Shown here in pieces: positions 45,115 through 55,108 of a stretch of 64,000 bases of DNA; positions within the stretch are counted from its first letter, which is position 1; each line of letters opens with the position of its first letter. The translations under genes were made by a program, and so were the position numbers. Under the pieces are notes generated by a model. That model saw only the letters and a list, made by a program, of their open reading frames with translations, ran no database searches and had not been told where the DNA came from. The DNA is from Fallopia convolvulus (lineage: Eukaryota; Streptophyta; Magnoliopsida; Caryophyllales; Polygonaceae). The DNA lies in contig OZ024724.1 in assembly GCA_964016875.1 (NCBI GenBank), positions 9,286,501-9,350,500 on the forward strand. Direction: 5' to 3'.

Positions 45115-46518
45115 TGATAGCTTGCATATAGGAGTAGTTTAGATGCATGTTTTATATATGTTTTAGTTGTGCTTAGGTTAGTTTTTATGTAGTTTTTAGG
45201 TTTTTGTGTTGTCGGGTATTGTGCGCTGGTTTGCTCGGTTTTACAGGTTTTAGGTTCAGGAGAAACAGCGGGGCAAGTACAGATTGACCATGGCGGTGGT
45301 GGACGAGGCGAAGGAGCTAAGGAAGCTAGGATGTGATAGGAAGAAGAGCTAAGATAAAGAAGAACGAGCCAAGAAGTCAAGCCATTGCGCGGTTTGCAAC
45401 GCGAGCAATGTGCCCGCGTAATCTCAACTGGCGAGGTATTGCGCGGGGAGGACAAAGCGCGTCCGCGCAATTCAGGCCGAACCCGCGCAATCTGGGGCTT
45501 CTCACGGACAATGGATTTGGGCCGAGAGTTGGTTTGGGCTTCAATGTTTGGCTATTTCCGCTTATGATTTCCGAGATTATATGTTTAAGACAGAGTTTGA
45601 GGGATATTTTTAGAGACATATAAATACTTTATGTTAGTTTTATTTTCAATAACTTTTGTCATACTTTTGGAGGCTAGGGTTTTTCTCTCAAGGAAGACTT
45701 TGAACCTTTGTAAGTTTGATTTTAATTTCAATTATGCATTGCTAATTTTCCCTTGTGTTTGACTAATTAGTGAAGTCATGAATTGTGTATGATTGTGAGA
45801 TTTAATTGATTCTCAACGAACTTGAATAGAAATTATTCCCTGTGCTTACTTGAATCAGAATTATTCTAGGGTTTTGTTAGATTAGCTACCTAATAGAATT
45901 TCTAGGTTAACTTACAACTGAATCTGATTAATTATCGGTTGGAGTTAATCTGATCAAGAGTACACTTTAATTAATTTAGTACCGGTTGGACAAGTTGGTT
46001 AAAGTAGGGAATAAATTCACAAGTCACTTAGATGTCTGGTTGCTCCAAGTGTTTGTTTCTATTGATAACTTGAATCTTCATGCTGTTATTTAATTGAATC
46101 TAGAAGGTCTTCTAGGTTATTATCTAATTAGGGTTGTTAGAACTGGTTGGTCTATCAACTAAATCTGAAGTTCGGGTCTTAATCCTTAATAGGATCATTA
46201 TCCACAATAGATTATTCAAGTGAGAAGAGAATCAAGAGAATCGATGATCAATAAAGCAATATCATGATGGATCTAATTAGTTGAACACGCTTTTCTCATA
46301 TTTTTTAACTCAATCATAATTGCATTCATAGTTAGTTTTCAATTTGCATAGTAGTTTAGACTTTCAATCAATAAACCCCCCATATTAGTTACTTGGCACT
46401 TAAGCAATAACACAAATACAAGAGTCTCTGTGGGATCGACCCTTGCTTACCGCTCTACTGAGTTGGTTAAGTTAGGATTCTTTGATAGGTATAAACGACT
46501 ACCGAAAATACCTCATCA
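45115..46518 (+). repeat. 3' LTR of element D (1404 bp)
   Basis: Collinear with 33850-35252. TATA box at 45619-45626, palindrome island at 45383-45509. Ends ACCTCATCA, then the target-site copy GATGC. Open frames inside it (for example 45333-45623) are not genes. Confidence 0.95.
45619..45626 (+). promoter_or_regulatory. TATA box in the 3' LTR of D
   Basis: TATAAATA at the same position as in the 5' LTR; it could drive transcription into C2 and H. Confidence 0.55.
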
Positions 46519-46519
46519 G

Positions 46520-46861
46520 ATGCCCGCATATACTAAATTTCTTAAAGAGATCTTATCAAAGAAGCGGTCGATGTCCGAGTTGACCGATGAAGTTCGATCT
46601 TTAGAGCTCCCGGAGAAACTCGGCAATCCGGGTAAATTTGCAATAACTATTGGTATAGGTGCTCATCGCTTTAAAGCTTTATGTGACCTTGGTGCAAGTG
46701 CCAGTCTCCTTCCTCTCTCTATATGGTCTAAAACCAACATGGGTCCTGGTAAATATGAAGCTCTATATGGAGGACGACTCTTGTGTGAAGCCAACCGGTG
46801 TTGTCGACGATTTCCCAATTCAAGTCGGCAAGTTCTTTATGCCTAATGATTTTATTGTTAT
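46520..46861 (+). pseudogene. protease fragment of element C2
   Basis: Continues the C2 frame after D: MPAYTKFLKEIL, LPEKLGNPGKFAITIGIG and CDLGASASLLPLSIWSK with the catalytic DLGAS. A one-base frameshift near 46750 moves the reading to the frame that contains VVDDFPIQVGKFFMPNDFIV. The sequence ends at 46861, before the ILGRPF motif, at the start of H. Closely similar to the protease of A. Confidence 0.88.
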
Positions 46862-49428
46862 TGTAATATCTGCTAAATTCTAAATAAAATTAAATGGGTA
46901 ATTATCCCAATATTTTTTTTATTTTTTTTCTCTCTAAAATAGAGAACTTAATAAAATTTATAATTTCATATTATATTATGAAAGGTTACAAAATTTTATT
47001 TCAATGACAATCATGAATTTCAGTAAATGTATTAAACAAGTCGGGTACTTAATTAAATAATCCTTTTCTCTTAATATAAGAGAGTTTAAATACTTTATTT
47101 TAAAAAATTAAAAAACATATTATAAAGGATTATTAAAGTGGTAGAGATCCCAAATAAAAATAGAGTAAAATAAATTTCGGATTCATTAAATAATGGGCTA
47201 TTACTATGCTAGTAAAAGTACAATGAAAACTTCAATAAAAAGGATGCAAGAGCCGGGACTTGAACCCGAGACCTCTTGCAATCCTTCTCACACGCCCCTC
47301 CCCTCTTCCACTAGACCAATGTGACTTTCTACTCATCTACCCCACCCCTTTTAATTTTATATCACTTTTTGAGTCTTTTTCTCCAAACAAATCAACTTGA
47401 TTTGACACTTCACCATTGCATGCTTCTCTTCCTTCTCCCTTGGCTTGCAAGACCAACTTTGTTGCATCATCATCTCATCACCATCAAACTAGCACACTCT
47501 TGACCAATCTACTTCCATCTCCTTCTTCTCCATTGGTTGATGGCCATTGCCATGGATCACCAAGTTGCCCTCCTTTGCCTATTTAAAGGAGCTCCAACCT
47601 CCTCCAAATTCACACCATTCTTCCATCCTCCTCTCTACTAGCAAACTCTCTCAATTTTTAGTTCAAAAATCAGCCTTCAAGTTCTAGTTTTTCCCATTCA
47701 AAGCTCCACCAAAGAGCCTTACTTCCTTCCTTGTGAGCACCGCTAGCCACTGTCCCCGTCGCTGACGTCCGCCAGTGTGCCGCCCGACGTCCGCCGTGCC
47801 CTGGTGTCACGGCCCGTATCCTTCCGTCGTCCGCCTGGTGTTGCTCACCCCTGCCTCCTCCTCCTTTGAATTATGTAATACAGAAAACAATTATAGGGTA
47901 TAAATCTTTAACCCCTTTTATTTTATTAAATTAGTGAAATTTTTTTTATTAAAATAAGTTGTTAGTAGAGATAAGTAAATCAAATAAGGATTATTGCAAG
48001 ATTAAATCTAATAAAAATATTGTGTGGAGATCTTGTTAGTTGAAGATTAGATTAAATCAAATAAATAAAGAATGTTGGTATTTTATAAATTGCAAGACAT
48101 GATTTATATTAATAATATTAAGAGCTCTTGTAAAAGTAACAATATATATATAAAGTTATTAGTTTAAAGCTTGTAGGTTTCTATTATTAAAATACCTAGT
48201 AGAAGATTATTGAATAAAGAGATATTATTTTTATAATATATCTCTAAGAGTAGAGAAGTTAAAGACTTGTGAACTATTTTTTTAATGATGATGATAGATT
48301 TGATAATAACTGTATTGCACGATAAAATACTAATATTACATACCTATGAGTGTACAGATTTCTAAAAGATATAAATTTTATTTTAATAAATATGGTAAAG
48401 TTTTGATGACAAGTTAATATATAATATGATAATAATATTGCTAAGTTATAATAGTTGCCTTGTATGAGAAGATAATGGAAAAGTAGGAGAGATATTATAA
48501 TTGGAACTAAGATATCTTATCAAAATGCTATTGATTATAAAATAAGATATTCTTAAGTCTTGATCATATATTTATACAAACTAAAGATATGGGGATGTAT
48601 GTAAATAAGGTGAATAAGATGATTTTTATAAGTATGCTAAGTTTATAGAAAGCTTACTTTATAAAGTGTATAGAAAGTTATATTTATGGAAATATTAAGG
48701 AAAGAATTCCTAGTAATATTTCATCTCTATTTATTTTATATGGTTTATATATTTAAATAAGGTCTTTACTAAGATCATGTTTAAATAAAATATGCTTTGA
48801 TGAGAAAATAATATTTCATGTATTTTTATGATTATTGTTGAAAATAAAGTGATATTATAATAACACTAAGTTGAGATACTTTAATAAGAACATAATAGAC
48901 TTTTTACAATCCTAAGGATATTATAAATTCAATATACCCTTTTTAGGTTGAATATTATATCATATATTTTCATAAAGTTGTCTTTGCTTATTTATATTAA
49001 GAATATAGCAAGTGAAATTAAAAGAATATTTTAATAAATTAAATAAAGATATTCTTGGTTTTCAAGAATGAAAATGTTTAAATAATAAGAATAAGGATTT
49101 TATAAGAATAAAAGGATATTACAAAGTTAAAATAATAATAAAGGAATATTATTATTTAGCCCCACCTAAATTATTATTATAAAAATTTAGAATTTCATTC
49201 TCTTGTATTAAATATACAAGAGAATTCCTAACTTTAAGAGAATTGAAAGAAAATTCTTATTTAAAGACCGTCCGTAAATTCCATGTGGATAGGTCGAATT
49301 CCGTTCAAGTTGTGAACAACACTTTTCGTCATCTCGCTAGTCTACACTCGTAAAAGAAAAGGCAAGTGGAATTTTCCCCTTGTGACCTTTTATATTCGTT
49401 TCCGTGAAATTCTCAATGTTGGGAACAA
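46862..49428 (+). other. segment H: AT-rich, LTR-like sequence of unknown element
   Basis: Begins TGTAATATCTGC exactly where C2 breaks off, as an LTR would. 47320-47870 is promoter-like: pyrimidine-rich, TATTTAAAGG at 47580, then a GC-rich stretch near 47740-47860. The remaining 1.5 kb is extremely AT-rich with no frame. No primer site or second LTR is visible, so it may be a solo or truncated long LTR. It ends at E, whose left flank is AACAA. Confidence 0.45.
47241..47325 (-). other. tRNA-like region with refolded acceptor/T-arm hairpin
   Basis: The minus strand has an A-box-like TGGTCTAGTGG near 47315 and a B-box-like GGGTTCAAGTCCC near 47255. GCAAGAG and CTCTTGC flank the T-arm and pair perfectly, as do the outer AGGAT and ATCCT, giving one long hairpin instead of a cloverleaf. 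Probably a tRNA-derived Pol III promoter (SINE head) captured in the segment. Confidence 0.5.
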
Positions 49429-49708
49429 TGATGTTCGTGTTTTTAGTATAGTTTTTGATATGTTTTATTTGGTTATTAGGCTTAGTTTTGATAGGTTTAG
49501 GATTAGTTTTATGTGTTTTTGGATAGTTTTGCATATTTTGTGAAAAGTATGGAAGGTACTCCGTTTTGTGTGTTTTTGTAGGTTTTATCAAGGAAAAGGT
49601 GTTGTTTGGAGCTTAATTAGGAAAGCTATGATAAGAGATGGAGGAATACAAGATGAAGAAGCTGAAGTTCCAGTTTTTGGAAGAGAATTGTTGAAGAAAA
49701 CCAAGCCC

Positions 49709-49748
49709 AGGCTCGTTAACGAGGCTTTGAGGGCTCGTTAACGAGGCC
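49709..49748 (+). repeat. palindrome pair in the E LTR
   Basis: CTCGTTAACGAG twice, start to start 22 bp, the most perfect pair of this family in the window. It lies upstream of the TATA box, in U3. Confidence 0.9.
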
Positions 49749-49968
49749 ACGAGATGAAGATGTTCGAGAGTTGACTTTGTGACTCACCGATCCTGTGCGG
49801 GAATTTATTTCCGTGTCGGTAGAGTATCTTTTTATGATTTTAGGGTTATTATATTATGTATTTTAGGCCTTGTTATCTTTGGAGATTTTATTTCTATCTT
49901 TTCGATTAGATTCTATTTTTTTAGGAAAGTTTATATCTTTTAGCCTTTTTTAGTTTCTAGCCTTTTTA

Positions 49969-49978
49969 GTATAAATAC
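49969..49978 (+). promoter_or_regulatory. TATA box of element E
   Basis: GTATAAATAC, identical to A, B and C1. Confidence 0.7.
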
Positions 49979-50162
49979 CCTTCTATCTAGCATAGAAAAG
50001 AGGAAGAGCTTGGAAGAGAAGAGAAATCGGATTTTGGATAGCCGAGAGAGAGAAGGACGGATCAGAGTCGTGCTCGAAGGAGCTCGGTAGACAAAAGTTA
50101 CGGGGACGTTAGTGTGTTCTTTGATTCGGTATTTCAGTGTTTTCGGTTTCTTTTGAATCTCT

Positions 50163-51033
50163 GTAAGACGATATTTTTATTTATTTGAGTAGTGTTTTGT
50201 TTTCAATGTTTTCTTTGATTAAAGTTATTAGTTTCTTAGTCATGATTAGTGAGTAGTCTTTTTATCTAGGGTCGGGGTTGAAACCCGACATAGTTGTGCA
50301 TGTTTGATGAGTAGGATTATGTGTTGAGTGCGTTTTATCTGTTGATGAGATTGTTTGTTGTGCTTATACCGAGATGAAAGTTGAGGTAATTTGAGTTATT
50401 GACTTGATTGAACGAGAAAGTTATAAACTTGAAGGTTGATATTGTTTGAAAACGAAAGTTTCAAGCTTTAGATCCGAAACCAGCAATTGGGTGAGTTAGT
50501 TTATGAAAGTAGATTAATTTGCTTGCTAAGTCAATGAAAGTTGATGCATCTATCTATTTAAAGGCATGATATTTATCTTCTTACGAGCTTGTGTGCATGA
50601 TTATGTTGTGGTAACCCTTGTCCTGGATATTTTCGTTTTATTTGATTTCTTTTCAAGATCATATTCATTACTAAGTTCGTTGAATCGGTACCGAACCTGT
50701 TTAGGTCGTTAATTTTGCTCTTTTTACTCTCGATGGTTCGTTAATGAGGCTGACAACTTAGTTAACGAGGCTGCTTGTGTGTTTTGCTTGCTTTTGTTTT
50801 ATTTATTTTAGGAGTTGATAGATAAACAAACCTTGCTTCTCGTGGAACGATCCTGACTTCCCTATACTCAGCGGGGTCTTGATTATAAATTTATTTGTTG
50901 TCAAGAATATCCTCTCAACAAATTGGCGCCGTTGTCGGGGAAGCAACTTGTTTTGTTTATTTATTTGTGGGTCTGGGAATAGCCCGACCCCATTTTTGTT
51001 TTTAATTTTTGTTTTCTTTGTCTGTTTTCTCAG
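50163..51033 (+). other. predicted leader intron of element E
   Basis: CT|GTAAGACG donor in the LTR; TGTTTTCTCAG acceptor three bases before the gag ATG at 51037; 871 bases. It contains the U5 end and the primer site. Confidence 0.45.
50924..50941 (+). other. primer binding site of E, tRNA-Asp
   Basis: TGGCGCCGTTGTCGGGGA, one C-to-T change from the perfect tRNA-Asp complement, three bases after the LTR. Confidence 0.88.
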
Positions 51034-51036
51034 CGT

Positions 51037-51564
51037 ATGCCGGTAGGACGTCGGAGGCTTGAATTTGACAAGGATGGTTATTATTCTGAACTCGAACGTT
51101 CCCTGCACCGTAGACGCTGAGAGAACCGAGCCATGGACACACCTGATGAGATGGCTCATCAAATGAAAGACCTCTGAAATCAGATGGAGGCATTAAAGAC
51201 CGGGAAGGAAGGCGCTGCCGCCGAGGATGAGCGTCAACGAGCTACCAATGCTAGTCTACAGGAAGAGCTGAATGCCTATCCGATGAATGCCAAACAGTAC
51301 ATGCATCCAGAACTGAGAGTGCCAGAGTCTCCAGTTGTGCTTCCAAGGATAGAGAAATCTTTTGAGATTAAATCTCAATTCATATCCTTGATCAAACAGG
51401 CTCAGTTTGAAGGGAAACCTATAGAATGCCCTATGGAAATTATTAGGAATTTTCTTGACTTATGTGACATCATAGCTGCAGAAGGTGTCTCACTTGAATA
51501 TGTTCTGTGAAAAGCTTTTAGATGGTCTCTTTCTGGAAAGGCCCTGAGCTGGTTGGAGAGCTTA
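51037..51564 (+). pseudogene. gag of element E, first (left) copy
   Basis: ATG 51037 (MPVGRRRLEF). In-frame TGA at 51118, 51175 and 51508. It includes the coiled coil and the first half of the gag core up to WLESL, where F begins. The TGA at 51508 (LEYVL-stop-K) is also present in the second copy at 63130, whereas A has TTA, so the two copies come from one already mutated source. Confidence 0.85.
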
Positions 51565-53066
51565 TGACTGGCTTAAAGTCGTCGTGCCAAATCAAAGATA
51601 AATCCCTAGTTACACAACTAGTATAGTCGGTAAGTCGGGGTCGAACCCAAGAGACACTTGTATCCTATGTTTTATTACTATCAACTCAAAGAAGTAACAA
51701 AAGGGGGGATTTTTGGTATTTTAATCTAAAACTAGGAAAATTAAAGCACACAAGACAAACAAACAAATCAAAGGTTGGATTTTTATCAGTTAGGGAAAAC
51801 AATTCTATTCAAGTACCCACTTTTCTTCCTCAAGTTATTGATCCTAGATTCAATCAAGTTATTTCTTTCAGTTATTCCTATCCTGATCAGAATTATAACA
51901 TGGCAACGAGACATGCAACTTAATATCCAAACAATTCATGAAACGATCATAAATAATAAGGATATTAGCATTAAGAACAAGGATAAACATGATACATGCA
52001 ATTGAATTCCAACGAGTCAAACAATCAACATGCATTCAAATCTCTTCTCAATTGTTTTAGTCCAACGAGTCCTAAATCAATTGAGTTGCTACAAAGATTA
52101 GGCTTTGCTACGAGAAAACCTAAATCTAGCAATAGATAATATCAATTTCAACAAGTTGGCCAGACAAGCAGAAATCAACACAATCAATAATAATTAAGCA
52201 CAAGAGAATTGAAATAACCTGTAGAAATAAACCTGAATAGACGAATCTCACAACAACTTGAGTCTGAAAAGCTTCAACTCGAATAGAATATAAGGAGTTT
52301 AGTTCTCCATAAGAGAGAAAAACATAAAAGGTCTGAAATTAGGTCTAGCAGAATACCAAACAAAGTCTGAAAACTAAACTTAAATAGTCTCGAAAAATAT
52401 CGGAATAAAAATATAAACGGCAACTAAAATAAAAGATAAATAGATGGATAAAACGCCGCCTCGGATCTTGCTGACGTGGACTTCCGCGACCGCGGTGAAC
52501 AACCTCCGCGACCGCGGACTGCAGAATCTTCCTCCGAGTCAACGTTGACCCGCGACCGCGGCCTTAGGCTACCGCGATCGCGGCACTAAGTCTTGGCTCC
52601 ACCGCGGACTGCTCAGCTCCGCGGCCTTCACTTCTCGATCTTCTAGTCCCGACTTCAATTCTTCCAATTTTCTTTAAGTCTTCGGTCTTCTACTCATATA
52701 TCATTACAAGCACTAAACGGACCTAAATCTATACATAAAATGTATTAAATAGTCCTAATTATGCTATATGAAATATAGCCGAAATCAGATAGAGGCATTA
52801 AAGACCGAGAAGGAAGGCGTTGCCGCCGAGGCTGAGCGTCAACGAGCTACCAATGCTCGTCTACAGGAAGAGCTGAATGCCTATCCGAGGAATGCCAAAC
52901 AGTACATGCATCCAGAACTGAGAGTGCCAGAGTCTCCAATTCTTCCAATTTTCTTCAAGTCTTCGGTCTTCTACTCATATATCGTTACAAGCACTAAACG
53001 GACCTAAATCTATACATAAAATGTATTAACTAGTCCTAATTATGCTATATGAAATACAACATATCA
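51565..53066 (-). repeat. 3' LTR of F with an inserted gag piece and a repeated LTR tail
   Basis: 51565-52779 corresponds to the right LTR. Then 52780-52936 is E gag sequence, and 52937-53066 repeats the last part of the LTR, this time with the true end CATATCA. Palindrome pairs lie near 52482/52504 and 52548/52570. Confidence 0.9.
52780..52940 (+). pseudogene. gag fragment of E inside the F LTR
   Basis: Frame from NQIEALKTEKEG to LRVPESP (the E gag coiled coil and following part), about 155 bases. The left join copies the LTR-gag junction seen at 62796. The right join lies in CAATT shared by gag and LTR. No function; it marks a template switch or gene conversion. Confidence 0.9.
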
Positions 53067-53090
53067 AATTCCCCCATACTTAGACCTTGC
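53067..53090 (-). other. polypurine tract of F
   Basis: The minus strand reads AAGTATGGGGGAATT directly before TGATATG of the LTR. Confidence 0.82.
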
Positions 53091-53779
53091 TCGTCCTCGA
53101 GTAAGCTCAAAAAATAAAATCAAGCATGACAAATCAATAAAAGGTCTACAGACAGCAATGGGAGAAAATGATCTAAAACTAGAAAACACTCAATATAATC
53201 TCACAACCCGAACCCATGTAGAGAAAAATAATGAGCCAAAAACATGAAAGCTCAAATCACACACCTCACAGATAGAAGATATAACACTCAAGCTCCAAAA
53301 AAAATGTAGAGCAACCTAGGATCTACCCGACATCTAAAATGTAATCCCCAAACCCCAGAGTAGAATATTATCCTAAACACTCTGATTTTACCACTCATTC
53401 TACTTAGGCGCCCTTTCGGGTTTTCACCTAATCACTCTTTTCATTTTTCTTTTAGGTGTGCTCACAATTGCTCACATCTCTCATTAACCTCTTATTACCC
53501 CAGCCTAATGCTGGTCCGGGTTACCTGCTTATTACCTGAGCCGCCCTTTCGGGTTTTCAGCTCATCCCAGGATTTTTACGCCTCTTTTTTTTTGGCTTTT
53601 ATATATATATATATATATTTTTAAGTCTGAAATGCAAAAACAATGGAGCAAAAACTGAAATGCATCTGTACATATATACAACAGTGAGTACTCCCTCCCC
53701 CATACTTAAACCTTTCATTGCCCTCAATGAAATAAAGACAAATCAGATAGAAAAAATATAGGAAAGGAAAACAGAAGAC
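53091..53779 (-). other. 3' noncoding region of F
   Basis: Between ORF3 and the polypurine tract. Holds two hairpins with the same GAAA-loop core (53406-53433 and 53537-53564), a CCAGC/GCTGG hairpin near 53500-53515, and an (AT)n run near 53599-53620. Confidence 0.7.
53406..53564 (-). other. twin hairpins with GAAA tetraloops (F)
   Basis: The coding strand has TTAGG-[core]-CCTAA at 53406-53433 and TGAGC-[core]-GCTCA at 53537-53564. The 18-base core TGAAAACCCGAAAGGGCG is identical in both and contains CCC-GAAA-GGG. The outer stems differ at most positions but both pair fully. Confidence 0.7.
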
Positions 53780-55006
53780 TCACTGTGAAGGACCCGGCGG
53801 TGGAAAATACTGAGGGTACTGAGGCCAATAATGCTGATAAAATGCCTCCTGTCGCTCCCTCATCTGATCCATGGTGAGGGACATGTCTCTGACATTCCTC
53901 CCTACATCTGCTAATGTACTCCTCATACTAGCCTGCTCTCTGATAAGATAATCCTGTCGATCATCCATAGAATCAAGCCTCATACTCAAGTGTGCCATAG
54001 CAGAAGTCATCCCCTCATACCATTCTGGAGCATCTCCATCACCATAAGGACTAGCCTCGTGCTGTACCTGCGGAGGCTCATCATACTGCTCATACTCGTC
54101 CTCTTCCTCTTCATCCTCTACTGCCATCACATCAGACTCCAAATAATAATCAGCAGCTGTCACCTCATCTCCAAACTCCCTAGGCAGACGTAAATAAGCA
54201 TCATGATCCCCACCATAATGCCAGATCGAACCTCCATTCTCACCCTCAGATAAACACTTGGCCTTCTTCAGTTGTGACATATCAAAGCGAATCCCACCAC
54301 CTACTGCCACTCTATATTTGCCCCGTATAACATCCAAGCTCACAAAACGCAAGGCTATCAGAGTAACCAAGCCTCCAAAAGCAATCTTCCCGGACTGAGA
54401 CCGGGCCTTCCTCACAGCTCGTAAAAATAATGTCACCCAATCAGGGACCACAGGTTGATCCCCCATCAAACACCACATCATAGAAACATCCTTAGCAGCC
54501 ATCTTATTAACCTCTCCATTCCCTAAAAAGGTGTTAGAAATCACCTTATGATAAAGCCTCAACCCCGGATGAATAATACTGTAATTCTGTAACCCAAGGC
54601 CAAGACTATACGGAGTGTGGGTCACTGCAGTCCAGAAATGCATCGCCCCCGGGTTATCCTCAATATCAGCCCAACCAGCTGTAGGCTGACTCATCACCCC
54701 AAAACACTCACCTAACTGATTCCTAGTCAGTGAGTAATTCCTCTCAAGCAATCTAAAGCTAATACTCCCATCATCAAGCTCTCTATAAGTAACCAGAAAA
54801 TCCAATACTAGAGGCTTATACGTTTGTGCATGCAAAGGGATCAAACCACCTAAGCCACCCTGCTGTAAAAACTGCTGAACCGACTGATATAAACCCAACT
54901 TATGCAATGTCGGTTCATGAAAAAATTTAGTAGACAACATGGTTTTCCTATCAATTTCATTCCACAATGCCTTCTCATCCCTACTCAGCCTAACTGGATA
55001 CGCCAT
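53780..55006 (-). pseudogene. ORF3 of element F (Athila ORF-type protein), frame open
   Basis: 408 codons from ATG 55006 (MAYPVRLSRDEKALW) to 53780 with no internal stop, the only ORF3 here that is fully open. An in-frame GTG at 55096 lies inside a palindrome and is not preferred. The globular part has LVLDFLVTYRELDDGSISFRL and NQLGECFGV. Then come an acidic segment (VEDEEEEDEYEQ), a coiled coil (MAHLSMRLDSMDDRQDYL ... MDQMRERQEAFY) and a YPQYFPPPGPSQ end. No signal peptide or membrane span; no N-terminal basic cluster, unlike A and D. Called pseudogene because the element is dead, though the protein could still be made. Confidence 0.75.
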
Positions 55007-55071
55007 AGAAACAAATAAACCGAAGAAGGGCGAAATCAAACTCACAAAGTGAAATTGTGGATTCTGTCGGA

Positions 55072-55108
55072 GTCCGCGGGCGCGGAACCTGGTCACCGCG
55101 ATCGCGGA
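55072..55108 (-). repeat. palindrome pair upstream of ORF3 of F
   Basis: CCGCGGGCGCGG and CCGCGATCGCGG, 22 bp start to start, about 70 bases before the ORF3 ATG. Confidence 0.85.

Larger units (their letters stand above)
33850..46518 (+). mobile_element. element D: full-length Athila-like Ty3/gypsy element
   Basis: Two LTRs of 1403 and 1404 bp, tRNA-Asp primer site, gag, PR, RT, RNase H, integrase, ORF3, polypurine tract; 12.7 kb. Perfect target duplication GATGC at 33845-33849 and 46519-46523, inside the gag-PR frame of C2. I count about 40 differences between the LTRs by eye (about 3 percent), so it is a recent but not brand-new insertion. Several stops, frameshifts and a tandem duplication make it inactive. 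Confidence 0.96.
30420..46861 (+). mobile_element. element C2: gag-protease remnant split by element D
   Basis: 5' LTR 30420-31939, primer site, gag and gag-PR linker to 33848, then element D, then protease from 46520 until the sequence is cut at 46861 in the middle of PR by segment H. It sits in the LTR of C1. Removing D plus one GATGC copy (12674 bp) rejoins the gag and PR frames exactly. Its 3' end is outside the window or lost. The LTR is related to but clearly diverged from A/E. Confidence 0.9.
49429..50920 (+). repeat. 5' LTR of element E (1492 bp)
   Basis: TGATGTTCGTG to CTCTCAACA. TATA decamer 49969-49978, donor-like CTGTAAGACG at 50161, GTCGGG/CCCGAC hairpin at 50271-50289, and several GAAAGTT words over 50385-50545. 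Palindromes: TCGTTAACGA at 49713 and 49735 (22 apart), with weaker pairs near 50688/50706 and 50742/50763. Confidence 0.92.

Noticed and set aside
47321..47503. 60-codon open frame
   Set aside because: Pyrimidine-rich promoter-like sequence of segment H; no supporting homology.
53406..53564. Hammerhead ribozyme in the F 3' region, suggested by GATGAG and GAAA
   Set aside because: The CUGAUGA core is absent and the GAAA lies in a hairpin loop, not in the catalytic core.
53780..55006. Envelope protein, as often assumed for an ORF after pol
   Set aside because: No signal peptide, transmembrane segment or cleavage site is visible in ORF3 of A, D or F.
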